Positions 1 through 13,710 of a stretch of DNA of 64,000 nt are shown in pieces (the stretch's first letter is position 1; each line of letters opens with the position of its first letter). Under the pieces are notes generated by a model. That model did not search any database. It was not told the origin of the DNA and saw nothing but the letters and a program-made list of their open reading frames with translations. A program made the position numbers and the translations under genes. The stretch is from Chrysoperla carnea (lineage: Eukaryota > Arthropoda > Insecta > Neuroptera > Chrysopidae): positions 50,539,172 through 50,603,171 of the forward strand of contig NC_058339.1 in NCBI RefSeq assembly GCF_905475395.1. The letters run 5' to 3'.

Positions 1-2640
1 CAATCCCCTACTTCAATCTGGAGAGTCTGCAGATGTGTACAAATCCTTCAAAAACTGCAAGAATAAACATTATATTTCTAAATAAAATAAGGTTGGAAGA
101 CACAAGGAAAACCCCAAAAATACAATGAGTATACACTATACATATAAATTTTTACCCCTCTAGTGTAAACTGGGATGACTGTTGGACGTTTTCCCCGATT
201 ATTTCCTGATTATAATTGTAAACAGATATCTGCAAAACTGAGAACTAGAAAAACACTCCCCCATCCTTCCCAGTTTAGAGAAATTCTATATAACTATAAA
301 AAATTTTTGCTGGAAATAAAAATCCGAAGTAAGTATCGTTAAGCGTCAGTGTGTCAGTGTCTGAAACTATCCGAAAATTTAACTGCTCCATTTTTTTTAT
401 CTTGAAATGATTAAAATAACAAATAGACTATGACTCCATTTTATCGACACTATTTCTTGTAACAAACTTTTAAAAAATTATTAACAAACCACATTTAATT
501 TTTAATTTTGCGTACAAACTTTAATGAATTTAATTAAACTTTAATAAATAATAGTAATTAATTTTATTAAATCACACCTTACGTACGCAAATTGATTTAT
601 ATCTATGGTTTAAAAAATTTTAAATTGGTGTTGAAAAAAATCAATCTAAAACATTTTTCTTTTACATAAACCACATTCATGTATTTTTAAAATAAAAATT
701 ATTCAGGAAATGACTTTTATAATACTAAAATGAATTTAATATTCTATACGTATTAAAAGAATCAGTCATTATGGGTTTTATATTCAGAAAAAAAAAATAC
801 ATTAAAATATCTACAGTTTTCGCTACCAAAAAAAAGATAAAAAAGGTAAATTGTTGTGCCAAAGGATCAAAAAAATGATTGTTTGATCAATTTTTATTTC
901 AAATGCGAAAAGTTGATTTCATTAATAGTTTTATTTATGTTTTAAATTATTTTCTATCTAAAATTACTGCTTATAGGCGGATATTTTGATATTTCATTAT
1001 ATTTTCATTGAAATTAAAACACGTAAAATGTTAAGGAAATAAAATTTAAAAAGATGTACTGTCATGTTTTTTGAATAAAAACTACATTTACACATTGAAA
1101 TTTTAAATAAAAATTACATGATCCAATATCAAAATTTAAAAAAAAATCATATTGATATCTTATACCATTTTATTTTTATTTCAATTTAAAAGTGTATAAG
1201 TACAAGATACTCAGCTAAGAAACTAAGCTAAAAAGAAAAGATGTTCAGCTGTCCCCGACACTCTGTTACCGAGAAAAACAAAAGAAACAACCTCTTATGA
1301 GGCTATTCTCTACATTAAACTGTATTGATTCCATGTTGTGAAAAAAAAAACAAAGGCAGTGATATATGGTTCATTTCGGTCATTTACTACAAACTGCATA
1401 GTTTTAAAATATAAATAGATAGATATGCGTATCGATAGCTGCTTAAAACTTAAAATCCTAAAAGAGATGCTCCCTAGGAGAGCTAAATGGCAACCCAAGG
1501 TAAAATACTCTCCCTTGTATACAGACAAAAGGCGAGAAGGTAAATTCATGAATAGGAACGTAGTTGTACTACGCGTATTGTAGAAGGAGTAATAAGTGAT
1601 TTTTCTAACTGTATGTTTTTTTTTTAATCCATCAATCTTGTAATTAATTCCATTCGTTTAATTCTTTTCAACAGTGACGTTAATTCAAGATGAAATGGAT
1701 TCTCGTATATATGTATAATTTTTTATATTTTTTAACTTAATCTATTATTCTTTTTTTTCGTAATGGTATCGGTCGCATAATGATAATTTTCAAAGTTAAT
1801 ACAGTTAATGGTTTGTTTAGTTCAATCGGTAGTGTGTATGTATGTGTTTTTTACGGATATAATGAATGTGTTTTTCTTCACATGATTTATTTCTTTTCTA
1901 ATCTTTTTTCAATAATACAATGGAATGTTATTTTTTAAATTTTATAAATAATTTATTGAATATGTATGAATGTGGCTTATTTTTTTTAATAAATATTATT
2001 GTTTTAACCGAGTTTAATCAATGTTGTTTCTTACTTCAAGCTTCATAGTTTTTTGAAAAACATATTTTAGAAATCAATTGCATCGGGTCAAAAATTTATA
2101 GGGGTGTGGCAAATTTTTTATTACCTCTCCATGTCTCAATTTAAATTGAAGAATATATGCTTTCTTTCTTATTTTAAGAATATCATCGTTTGCCCTACAC
2201 TTCTGGCTTTTGTTCGACACTCAACAAAGTGGAGCAACGTTTAAATTGAATTTTTTTATGATTTAAATTGTATTCACTGCTCAGTAAATATAGGATGTTA
2301 CATCAGCGGTCAAATCTAGGAGTGAGATCTGGATAAGCGACAAAACTCTATATGTGAGAGAATTTGGTCCCGTCATTTAACCCTAATAAACCTTTTCTCT
2401 CTATTTCTCTATTCCCTCGTGAACCTCGTAGACAAATTAAAACTGCTACTTGCCTGTATTTCTATAAATTGATTTTGATATTGAAATTAAAGCAGTTATA
2501 AACAATTTTCGTTGTTATATTCACAATAATAATAAATGAGGAAATATCATTAGAATACAAACATGAACATTATTATACTAGTTGTTTAATTTACATCTTG
2601 GCATAGTACATCCCCCACGAATATAAGATAGTACGTATGT
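1..2640. other. gene-free AT-rich DNA
   Basis: No exon, RNA gene or clear repeat recognised. Open frames are short and low-complexity. Confidence 0.4.
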
Positions 2641-2644
2641 ATTA

Positions 2645-2845
2645 CATTAAGTAATGCGTACAAGAAAGAGGTGTTATAATAAGTATGTTTTCTTGCTTTG
2701 ACTTGAATGTAGCTTTGATACGCGTTGAGTTATACCCAGCTCACACAGCAGCAGTCAAACCCCGGCCCGGAACCGAAGCTACAACACTTGCAAGAAACAT
2801 ATAACACCTATTACACCTCTTTCTTACACGCATTGCTTAACGCGT
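2645..2845. repeat. long imperfect hairpin
   Basis: The left arm 2645-2718 pairs with the right arm 2774-2845. For example, 'caagaaagaggtgttata' pairs with 'aacacctattacacctcttt', and 'atgttttcttgctttgactt' with 'cacttgcaagaaacat'. The loop is less AT-rich (CCCCGGCCCGGAACCG at 2760-2775). Fits a foldback MITE or a transcribed hairpin. Confidence 0.6.
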
Positions 2846-4052
2846 GTACTCTGGCATACTCGTGCGAGATGTCTATACCAAGATGTAAATTAACCGCATG
2901 GTATACATACATATTGCATTATATTTTATATACTAAGAATAAACATCACAGACTTATACATTATCATATACGAATCTGTACAATATTGTATATATCATGA
3001 GTAGTAAAAGCCAAATAAATAGTCTTTAATGAATCGAAAAACGAACTTAATAACTTGCATATGTAATTTTTGGCTTTTGACTTTTTTTAGAATCAGTCAA
3101 CCAAACAGAGCCCCAGTGATTATTTTTTTAGTTTGTTTTACAAACCTCATCTTTCTGTTTATCCCAATTTACCTTCAAAAGAAGTTTTTAAATGCAATGT
3201 AGCTCTTATATACAGGTCAAAATTTACGCAAACCGCTGCTATTAGGCATTGGCAAAAAATGTCATGCTAAGTTTCTTCAGCTAGTTCTGATACAATAAAA
3301 TACATACCCAAGTTGAACTGAAGAGAAAAATTCCACGCAAATATTTTTTTATGGATGCTATATGCTTAAGAATTCCTCATTATTTCAGAAAGCGTATGAA
3401 TCAGGATTTAAAAATTATACGTTTGGTTGAGATTATCAGTGGCGGATTTACCGGGAAGGAAAGGAAGCAATTGCTTGGGGCCCTGCTTGGACAGGGGCCC
3501 CAAAAAATGGAAAATTTTGAAAACACATTCGAAAATTCTCAGATTATGTTTTCAAAATTTGAAAGTAAAAATTTTTAGTCATGTCTTAGATCAAATTCAC
3601 ATGTACGGAAAAATATTTTGACCTTTCGATTAATTTGTGAATGTTATAAGCGTCTTTACCTTCAAAAATTTGATATAACTGTTTTAGAAACATCCCAATT
3701 CATTTCTCCTTCCACACATGATGATATATTTCATTCCCCATGTGTAATTACAATGTTGATAATTTCAACGAAAATTAGAACTCTGAACTCAAAAACTAAC
3801 TTGAAGATATTACACATACTTGTACATGTAGATATGTTTTCACATATAAAGTGCAACTGGCAACATTCAATGGAATATCAGTTCATGCAATAGTTTGATA
3901 TTATCAAATATGGAATAAAAGAGTAAAGTTCTTAAGCTCCGTGAAAATAGCAAACCTAAAATGCAAATTTTCATAAAATATAAATTGAATTCGCTTCAAT
4001 TTTAAATTTTGAAGAAATTAAAATTTACTTTAGCACCCCCAGAAGCAAATTT
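2846..4052. other. gene-free DNA with a common-type repeat relic
   Basis: At about 3436-3512 lies GTGGCGGATTTACCGGGAAG, then 'gcttggggccctgcttgg' and 'caggggccccaaaa'. This arrangement (GGCGGATTTACC near a GGGGCCCC palindrome) is a dispersed element type I have seen in arthropod genomes. Two overlapping open frames across it are not genes. The rest shows nothing. Confidence 0.4.
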
Positions 4053-4300
4053 ACACAAAATTCAAATGCCATTCGCTAGGCAAGGTTTGTCCACGTTTGT
4101 CCATCTAAATTTTGTTTTGAGCGTGTTCGTAACGTAATGGCATTTGTATATACATAATTGAAGATGCTAGGGGTGTTGATGTAATCATTTTTAAATTTGC
4201 TATAGCTTCGATTAGAGGTTAGACAAATTTTGGATGGACAAATGTGGGCAAATAGTGAACAAACGAATTCAATCGGCATTATATGAAAATTTGCGTTTGA
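4053..4300. repeat. inverted-repeat (MITE-like) unit
   Basis: Left arm 4053-4120 ('caaatgccattcg', 'cacgtttgtccatctaaat') pairs imperfectly with right arm 4212-4300 ('tggatggacaaatgtgggc', 'gaattcaatcggcat'). Arms of about 60-70 bases around a spacer of about 90 bases. Confidence 0.55.
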
Positions 4301-4380
4301 ACGTACTATTTTTACTTCCCTAAGTTCTTGTCAGTTGTGAAATAATTTAAGTGGGTTCGAATTGATAGTCTTTTCGGCTG

Positions 4381-4669
4381 TCCATTAACAAGATAGGCCA
4401 AGACCCAATTGACCTACGTTGCCCATTTTCGGGCTCAAGCTCACTTTTTAGGTCCTGAGCACACTTTAAAAATTTTATCTTGATATATTATTTCGTTGTT
4501 GAGTTATCGTTTTGACAGACAGACGGACAGGCAACCGGTGTTGGACTAATTAAGTGATTTAATGAACACCTTTACCAAAATTTTATTCGTAGCATCAATA
4601 TTTTTAAGCGTTACAAATTTGGGACTAAATTTAATTTGCCTTAATATATTTCATATATACATGGTATAA
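4381..4669 (+). repeat. family A dispersed repeat, copy 1 (5'-truncated)
   Basis: Starts at the 'aagacccaattgacctacgt' region and runs through 'tcctgagcac', 'tcgttgttgagttatcg', a short GACA/GACG tract and 'caaccggtgttggact'. It ends 'tatacatggtataa'. The frame MNTFTKILFVASIFLSVTN (4563) reads to a stop exactly at the repeat end (36 codons). Confidence 0.75.
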
Positions 4670-7600
4670 TAACAAACATCAAATGATTCGATAATATTAA
4701 TAATGGTTATGATGCAATGGCGTACACTATAAAGACAAATAATACTTTCCGAGTAAAAGAAAATCTAACCATCTTTCTCTATGACTTAATCCTGAAATTT
4801 CTTAGTCAATATTGAGATACTTTTAGTTTTGTATCAAATGCTCGATCTTGGTCCAATGCAAGTTCATAGATATAATTACGCTACTAAAACGTTTATGCAT
4901 ACATCTCATGTCTCAAAACGTAGAACATACATACATATTACATCACGTGTTATAGTATGAAATATTATTAATTCACCTAAAGAACCGTATAGAGAATAAA
5001 ATATTCCATATACGGTGCTGATATTCTATGCGCCCATATTAATATCATCTTTGGTTACAAATGGGTAGTTCGAACTTCGAGCTAATTTATAATTTGGTTT
5101 AATGATTTTTCAAATTGTATTATTACATTATTTGTTCTCTATTTACCTATCTGAAATATGGTTCTTTTACGATGCGATAGAGGATGAAATAATTAAGCTG
5201 TTTTTATAAAAATGTATATACTACCTGCAAGAGTGGTTCCAGGTATGAAAAAAGCTATAAAAAAGTAAATTTTTGCCGATATAGTAAAGGGAAAGTGCAG
5301 ACTCTAAGGTGAAATAATACAATCTACGCTAGGTGTATTCGACTATTCTCTCCACAAGTACAGTGTGCCGAATTCGACGCACACACTCAGGCAGAATATT
5401 CAGCAAAATCGTGAAATTGGACTCTGGACTCTGTTCTGAAATAACTTCGTAAAGTGGAAATTGTAAATTGTAACATTCAATGTTTTGAAATGGTAACTGA
5501 TTCTTTTCTAACAAAATATTATTATTCTGAAAAACTAGAAAGAATCTTACGTAAGAAGAGGGGGCTCGAGAAATCTTCTGTATCCTAACATGAAGATAGA
5601 GGGGTTTAAAAATCATCCAAATTATCCATTCGTAATTAATGAATGGCCCTTAATATATTTATATTTTTTTCAAAACAAGTTATTTATAATATGCACGGAA
5701 ATTCTGAGAAAATGTTAGTAGGATTCCAATAAACGAACATAGTTATGACTTATGAAACATCTCCGGACTCAAATTCTCTGTACACCCATGGAATCATTGG
5801 AAGAGTACTAAAACCAAAAATTTTTGAGAAACGGGAGTAACAGCAGTCAACTGACTAAATGCACTAAAATATCTCATATGATAGCCAAAATGGTAAATGG
5901 ATGATCTAATTCCATAGATAAACATTTCATTCGAATGAAAACAATATGATAAATGGCATGCTAGCAGCAACAGTGAGAGGGCAATCACGTAGAACTTTTC
6001 CGCGAATGCCCTGAAAAAACTTCATCACGATAAACGCAGAAAGAAAGGTATTATCTGAGTGAAAACTAGATAATCATGTACCGTTCGACTAACCAGAAGC
6101 AGAGATTATCTACTAATCCCTTTTAATGAAGCCAGAAGAAGTGTTCTTTCTAAGGTAAACCAAAACCGTTTGAATACTATATCCACACATTCATATCACT
6201 TCATTTACGAAACATTTTGATAATCTCAAAATTATTTCAAATTTATATTATCTTTAATGCAGTACACATAAATACTTGCCTAGTACCATATCAATCCATA
6301 GAATATACGTAGAACTAGTTTGTTGAAATAGCAATCTCTAGTCTACTAACTCTAAGTCAGTATATATTCTTGTGTAAACCAGATAGATACACTGATTTCT
6401 GTATATACTTACCTACTTGTAGTTGTGAATATGTATAATTATAATATATGAGATGATTTAAAGAACATGTCGCGCAACATTTGATTCTAATTTATATATG
6501 ACGTGTATCTGCTCCAAAATAATATATTTAATACTATGATGCATTCTTATATCCTTCATGTATATAAAGGTATATTAAGCTAAGTTTAATATTTTTAATG
6601 CTTAAAATGACTTAAATGATCCATTTGGACGAATCATTCTTTCAATCCAACGAAAAGATATAGCCTATAAATTTCAACAGTATGTTAACGCTGGATTCCG
6701 AAATGAACAAAATTGGACAATAAATTGTGAATGTATGGGATTTACCAAAATTGTAAGAACAACAGAAAAGATGATTTTCAAAACTTAGTTTATATAACAA
6801 TTTTTAAATGTATGTTATCTCTCGTTAAAAATTTTATTTTTTTACTATTTTTAATACTGGAAGAAGGATTAAAATAATCCAAAACTGGTTCTAGATAAAG
6901 AATTTTGTAAAAAACAAATAAAAAATTTATCCAAATGCCTACGAAAAATAATTTTATTTTTAAAAATAATGGGTGTTATTAATAATAATTTTTCAAAATA
7001 TTTTTCATTAACTAAAATTTGCCACAATTTCAGCTAAAAGAATTAATTTTACCTAAATCAGTTTTACCTAAATCAGTTTTATTTGTAGAAAAGGGAATGG
7101 TAAGTTCTCTCTTAAACTTTATAGTTTTCAGATATATTTCAACACATAAAAAAACGTGAAGTGTAAGCAGAAAAAGTATGCAAATTAATCAATCAAAGCC
7201 AAGTATTTCTTTCTCGTAACTATCTTTATTCAAACGTAAGACGTAAAACAAATGATTGCTCCAATTTTCTTACACATTACGCTCAGGTTTTACTTATATA
7301 TCATGACTATATGAATTTATCAATAGAGTCATTGTTTGATTACGATATATGAAGTTACTCAGTCAAGATTTATCAATATATTTTTATGGTGGAGGAGCAA
7401 GGAAGTGAACACTTTAATGTCAGTAATATTGGAATTTTGTTTCTTTCATTTTTCTCTGCTCTTCCATAATATCAACCAAGTCCATTGAAAATAAAGTTAA
7501 ACGTTTTCTTATTTTTTTTTTCAAAATTTCTTCCCTTTTTGAAAAACCATTTTTTTCACAACAATTTTGTCTCAAAAAGACTGATAGTCAGTAATGCTAT

Positions 7601-7689
7601 TCTTGTAGATTGTAGGTTGCGAGACAATATAGAGTACCACAAAAGATTCGACAATAAAGTTGCAAGTAGTTTACAAGTCTTTAAGTGAA
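4670..7689. other. gene-free AT-rich DNA
   Basis: No exon or recognised repeat. A minus-strand open frame at 5329-5616 has no family resemblance. Confidence 0.35.
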
Positions 7690-7880
7690 ATTTACAAAGT
7701 TTAAAAAACCCCCGGCAAATGCGATTTATTCCTTGTAAACCGATTTTTTGAAACTTAGCTATAAAATGTTCTTAATCAAGTCAGTTTGATCGTTTAGGGG
7801 TTACATGCCACAGAGAGGGGTTACAAGACACAAACGCATAGATAAACACTTTAAACTTATAACACTCTTTCTTAAATCAA
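7690..7880. repeat. family B dispersed repeat, copy 1 (decayed)
   Basis: Begins 'aaaaaacccccggcaaa', passes 'cgtttaggggttacatgcc' and 'cacaaacgcatagataaaca', and ends 'aaacttataacactcttt'. It shares its ends and order with the copy 350 bases downstream. Confidence 0.5.
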
Positions 7881-8049
7881 TACCAAAGTGGTGGTCAAGG
7901 ACATCAGATGAGATGGAAAGAATACTTAGACAGCTATCATTTTTTGGGACAAATTTTTGGAAATATTTTAATAAAAATTGAAATATTTCTTTTGAATTAT
8001 TGTTTATAATTACTAATTATTTCCATAGTAATTAATTGATTATATGTTA

Positions 8050-8306
8050 AAATTATATATCATGCCTTTTCCAAACTGAATCGATTTTGAAGATCATCGC
8101 CAATTTTTTAGTTTTTGCGGGGGCGGAACTCTAAACTCGCACTTGACATAGCTAAGAACACTCTCCTGTATATTACCTTTCAAATGAAAATTAAAATCGA
8201 TTCATCCGTTTAGGCACTACGATTCCACAGACAGACAAACACATAGACACACACACATAGCGGTGAAACTTATAACACCCCTTTTTTTAGTTCGGGGGTT
8301 AAAAAT
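8050..8306. repeat. family B dispersed repeat, copy 2
   Basis: Contains 'cgattcatccgtttaggcac', 'ccacagacagacaaacacat', 'cacacatagcggtgaaactt', 'ataacacccc' and 'agttcgggggtt'. This arrangement (read in reverse: ggggtgttataagtttcacc, then tgtctgtctgtgg) belongs to a repeat type I have seen widely in insect genomes. Class unknown. Confidence 0.6.
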
Positions 8307-8310
8307 ACCA

Positions 8311-8960
8311 ATTATTGTTCTAAATCAACAACTAATAGCAAAGGTATTTATATCTTTGTATATCGACATATTCAACCTCTTGTATATTAGTAAAATCTTA
8401 TCTTCAAAATTAATAAACTAATGCAATGTAAAATTTTCTAATTTCATAAAACTGCATTTTATAATAACTCGCTTGAACACTCAATATAATCATTAAATCA
8501 CTAGTTTTCATACATGGCATAGGTATAGAGTATACATGTATTCATGTCTATTCAGATATAGCAGTAGTGAGGTTTCCTGTTTGAATATTGATCTTAGTTC
8601 TGGAATATTGAAGTTGAATTCACCGGATTTCATGACGGCCCCAAATAAAGCAATGCAATATAAGTATACATATACAGAATATATTCTGTATATTTATAGA
8701 TGTAAAAGTTACATTCTAGAACTTAGAATGTTGATTATATTTAATAATATATTCGTACCTATGTAGAAGGTGTATTGATTGATTAGTATTCAAATCAACT
8801 TACCGAGTATTACAAAATTACTATTCCAAGTTCAGCTACTTGGTTCCTTAAAATTATTCGTATTATTAATTATTATTGCGCACCAATAGAAGGTCATTAT
8901 GTAATCCTCGTTTTATCAGACAAATCTGACAATTCATATTAGTCAAATCATATTCAGTTA
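8311..8960. other. gene-free AT-rich DNA
   Basis: Nothing recognised. Confidence 0.35.
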
Positions 8961-9515
8961 AAACAAGTGAAAACAAACAATAGACATGGTTAATTGTTGA
9001 AATATCATATATAGGCAGTGTTGATTACTCTGTCACATTACACATACATACATATCACACACATATAACATATATACCCACATAATACATAATATACAAT
9101 TTGCACATAATTTGCGCTCTCACAGGTAAACAGTGATGTTAACGAAAAAATGTTTCAAAGGATGAAATTAAAAAACATTTTTTACATTTAAATTTATGTT
9201 CTATCTCTAACGGTTTACAAGATGGGTCCTACGGATGCAAGACCCAATTGACCTATGTTGCTAATTTACGAACTTGACCTCACTTTTTACGTCCTGAGTA
9301 CGCTGTAAAAATTCTTCTGAGCTCGATATCTTTTTTCGTTTTTGAGTTATCGTGTCCACAGACGGACGGACGGACGGACAACCGGAAATGGATTAATTAG
9401 GTGATTCTATGAACACCTATACCAAAATTTTGTTCGTAGCATCAATATTTTTAAGCGTTACAAACTTGGGACGAAACTTAATATACTATGTATATTTCAT
9501 ATATACATGGTATAA
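8961..9515 (+). repeat. family A dispersed repeat, copy 2
   Basis: Near-complete: head 'aaacaagtgaaaacaaacaa', a CA/TA-rich part (9040-9100), 'gtaaacagtgatgttaacg', 'acggtttacaagatgggtcc', a pure (GACG)4-type minisatellite at 9360-9380, and 'acaaccggaaatggatt'. The end is 'tatacatggtataa'. The frame MNTYTKILFVASIFLSVTN starts at 9410. Confidence 0.8.
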
Positions 9516-12500
9516 TAATAAAATATGAAATTCATGTTAGTCTTATAGGTAGTTAAATGAATAGAATAATTTTTTCGTCGACACTTAAAGGAGAAATTTG
9601 TTGTTCGGTAATCTGGATATTTTCAAGTAGATGAACAATAGACGTTCCATTTTATTAAGTAGTAGGATTTTTACATATATTATTCAATTATATTTCTATT
9701 GGAATAACAAAATACTGGATATCCATCAAGGTTAAGCTTAAGAACAATAATAAAAAACTATCAAGAAAACTTATTTTTGACGAAAAACCACGTTTTTTTG
9801 AAGAAGCTTTATTATTTATGGCAAAAAAAATACATTATATGTGAGTAATAAGAGTATAAAATAATTTTTTTCCGACTAAAAGCACATGTTTACAAGTTGT
9901 TAGCGGAAATAGTTCTTAAATGGGATACAAATCGGTTTTCACTCCAGCATCGCTTTCAGCGGTCACAAACAAAAAATCGACCAAAATTTTATAAAATGTT
10001 ATATAAGTTTTTTTTTCTGCAAAATAATAGTTGTAATAAATATTACGTTATAAGACCGTTTATGAATATACAATCGAAATACAGAAAGTTAATAATGACT
10101 AATTTATAACTACCTATTAATCATTTGAATTGATTGTAAATTTAATAACCTAGATATTTGCAACAGCAAAAAATTGTCAAAAATTTATTATTTTCATTGG
10201 TATTGAAAATTCAAATTCAAATTGAAATGTTTTTTTCTTTTAAGATTTCACGCATTTTATTCAAATAAAACTCATACCGCTGACAAAACATATCTTATAT
10301 GTGAGGTAGATTACGCAAAGTGACGGAAATTTTATACATCGACCACCAACTGTGGTACATTGTACACACATGAAACTTTTCTTCGAAAAACCACATTTAA
10401 GGTTATGAAATAAAATACTCACGATCGTATACTCAAAAAATTATTTTCGGTAGAAATAGTTTAAACAAATATACCAAGAAACAAGCCTAGCTCCTGACGC
10501 TATCTTTCATAAAAACATTATTGTTTACTACATTTTTTACAGCGTTTAAAATACTCCAAAAGTTTCCAGGTGTAAATCGAGATTTACGGACCAAAAATGA
10601 TGAACACAATTTGCTTGAAACTTTTTGAAATATTTTACCAAATGCAAAGTGTTTCACTACTGACGCTTCATCTCTTGGCAATACATTCCTTATGTCAAAA
10701 TAGGTCAAAAATAAAAAATGACGAAATTTCATTCAAATAACGCAAAAATTATTTTAAATGAAATTCTTTTTTTTAAGATTGACACCCAGAAATAAGAAAC
10801 AAACCCTCGCCGTATTTTTGGAAAATGAGTTCTCTGGATTAAACTTAATTGAAAAAAAGGCAATATATATTTAAGTCTACTTTAAAGAGCTACAATTAAA
10901 TGATACAACAATATTCACGAATGAAATTTATTTTTTATTTGCTTAAAGTTAATTAATATAAAAATCGATATTACATTAAGTATTATAGTCGACCAGTTTA
11001 TCCCAAAGGACAAACCAAGTTTATGTTTTAGGACTTACAATTTCGGCTTACTACAACTTTTTTTCTTATGAATATTTGCATTTTCCCAACATTAATCGAG
11101 AAAATCGCAATGAAAACAATAATTAATGAAGGACTATCGCGTAAATCGTTATTTTACATTGAATTGAAAAAACTTCTGAACAATTTTCATATTCTAACTT
11201 TCCAAGAGATGTGTTGTTGCTTATAATACACCCTGCCTATGCTTTCCCACCACCTGCACTACCACCCTAGTTCATATCGTATTTTTTTGTATGTTTTAAA
11301 ATCGGAGAGAAACAAGAATATATTACAGATTAATAATATTCATTGGAATTTTATGTTAAAAGATACGCTCCTGATCCTAAATATATATTCGTCTAAAGTT
11401 TGTGGTGAAATTATTCTGCTTTTTCCAAAGCGAGAATTGCAATTTATTATTTAAACGCGGAAAAGCTTTCAACGAAAGAACTATATATGTATATAAATGG
11501 GAACCATCTAGAAGTAGACGACCATTGCTTATATACATACACATAAAAAAAACTATTGAATAGCAGAGCTCCATTACTAAGGTCACATTTTTCCCTAATT
11601 GGATGCGCTTTATTATATAAGATGTTTGTTATTGCAATGAGATTTTTTTTTTTGAAACTCTAGAAGTGCACAAAGTTTTTTAAACCGTTAAATCCAAGAG
11701 GGGCGGGAAGCTGAGAAGTTGACACAATCATACAGGTTTCCTAGCTCAATTTGATGAGGGTGTATATATGAGGAGAGCATTAAAAAATCCTTTTATTTCA
11801 AACAAAAAGAGAAAGAGGAACAAGGAAGTTCAAATCTCTAAAAGGCACGTTAGCTTAATATGCAGATTTTTACCCGCTACCTCAATTTGGAGGTCTGTGC
11901 AAATACAAAGTATTAAAAACGTCTTAAAAAGTTGTTTTCTCCCGGTAAATTTATTTCAAGAATTTCAAAGAGGTGACCATCAGCACACAGTACACAACAA
12001 GTTTACAGCACACCACTTCCCCTCAATACTGTACTTAAGTCTATATTTGCGTGGAAAATTTGACTAAAAAATATACGTATATGAAAAATATATGTATGTG
12101 TATTTGTGATATTTTATATTAATAATATTGAAAAGACACTGATGTTTTGAGTTATACGACATTTCCATTTGTTGGAAAAATTTTATACACTTCAGTTCAA
12201 TAAAAAATGGGCAAAAACATGGCGTAGTATAATATGCGGCGTACTCCTACGCATTTTCTTTTTTAGTTACAGTTTCGTTATTTTTCCCTTTAAATTAAAA
12301 GTGTTTCGAATGTAATCAAACTTTCTAGAATTTTTTGAAGTCTAAAGAAGTCGTATTAAATTTCCAATCTCCAACCTCTTTTAATTTCAAACAAGCTGTA
12401 TAATATACAGTGATGGAAACAAAGTTAGGCAAGCTTCAAATTACTTCCAAACGGTTCAAGATATAGGGCTGAAATTTTTGAGTTCTGGTGGAATATAAGA

Positions 12501-13489
12501 CAGATTGTTTAACAACAATACCATTCACGTTGCCCTCTTAGGAATGAAAGTATGGCGGAAGGGGACAAGTTTCCCTTTTAAGGGAAGGGAGAGTCAAGTG
12601 ATGATTTGCCCCCCACCTACACTCTTTCCATTAATAAGTCTCTTTCCAGCCTCTCAAAGAAAATACAGACCTTTTTGTTATCTAGTTCGTAAAAGACTTA
12701 CATGCATAGACTTACAAATAATTTTTTCATCAAGTGGTATAGTAAACAATAACATTGCCTTTTTTCTGAATATTATATATTTTTTATCATTATCATTTCT
12801 ATACAGTTCTATATTATTACATTTCCTTCTGTGCATATTCTTATATGTCTGAATTTGTATATTCTAGGGGAAAGTCTAGTACTTGTTAAACTACGATTAT
12901 TAAGACTTGATCTCAAGGTACATTATGTTGTTAGATACAAGGTATATACATCAATAACAGTGAAACAAAATCTGGTATAAGAACTTACTAATTAAAATTT
13001 ATTTAAGTTGTGCATGATTTATAAAACCATTTGAAATGGCCATCTTATCGCAGAAATATCAAAATTTTGACCGTTTTGGTCACAAAATCATATTTTTAGT
13101 TTATTCGAAAACAAAACCACATTAACAACCAGTCTTCAGCCTAACTGTATTCTGATAAAATACCCTCATTCCAATACAAATTCTAATCAGTTATTATCAA
13201 TAATTAAAAAGAATAAATATTTTTGAGAAGTTAAATATTAAACAACTATCGATAAAAATTTGTGGTATGCGAAAGATGATATTGTACCATTGATTTCACC
13301 TTAATTTATTTATAATCACCCATACCGTTTGTACTTGAGGCACTCTTTTATCATGCAATCCTTTCAGAATCTTAACAATTTCGTGATCTTGTAAATGGCA
13401 GAGAAACAATACAAAAGGTTATAAGCTAAGGGTTTTTGTTGGCTTTGATTTGAGACATAGTTATTGAAATAAATATCAGGATACTCGAA
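9516..13489. other. gene-free DNA
   Basis: No gene recognised. Open frames at 9897-10109 (+), 10487-10732 (-), 11768-12067 (+) and 12505-12852 (+) have no family resemblance, start context or splice partners. The stretch 12400-12680 is less AT-rich and may be an old repeat. Confidence 0.35.
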
Positions 13490-13710
13490 ATAAAATTGTA
13501 TTTATTTAAAAAATATACTTAAAAAACTCACAACAAACTTACATTCCGCTAAATATCGATATTTAATTCTTAACGTCAGTACCAACCATCGTCAGTAGCT
13601 AAATTTTTTCATATAACTTACATGAATAAATTTAGCTACTGACGATGGTTGCGTTGCTTTCGAAATATCGTTGTATGTTTTTTAATTATATTCTTTAAAT
13701 AAAATTTCTT
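13490..13710. repeat. long hairpin with a 23-bp perfect core
   Basis: 13584-13606 ('aaccatcgtcagtagctaaa' + ttt) is the exact reverse complement of 13628-13650, with a 21-base loop. Imperfect pairing continues outward ('aaatatcgatattt' against 'cgaaatatcgttg', then AT-rich arms) to about 13490 and 13710. MITE or transcribed hairpin. Confidence 0.7.

Noticed and set aside
2725-3000. 91-codon open frame on the plus strand
   Set aside because: Lies across the loop and right arm of the 2.7 kb hairpin, has no ATG start at its head and no recognisable domain.
11768-12067. 99-codon open frame
   Set aside because: Starts with ATG but has no family resemblance; composition fits chance readthrough in a mildly GC-richer patch.
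12505-12852. 115-codon open frame
   Set aside because: The first half crosses a GC-richer patch, the second half is low-complexity hydrophobic sequence from AT-rich DNA; no splice partners or homology.
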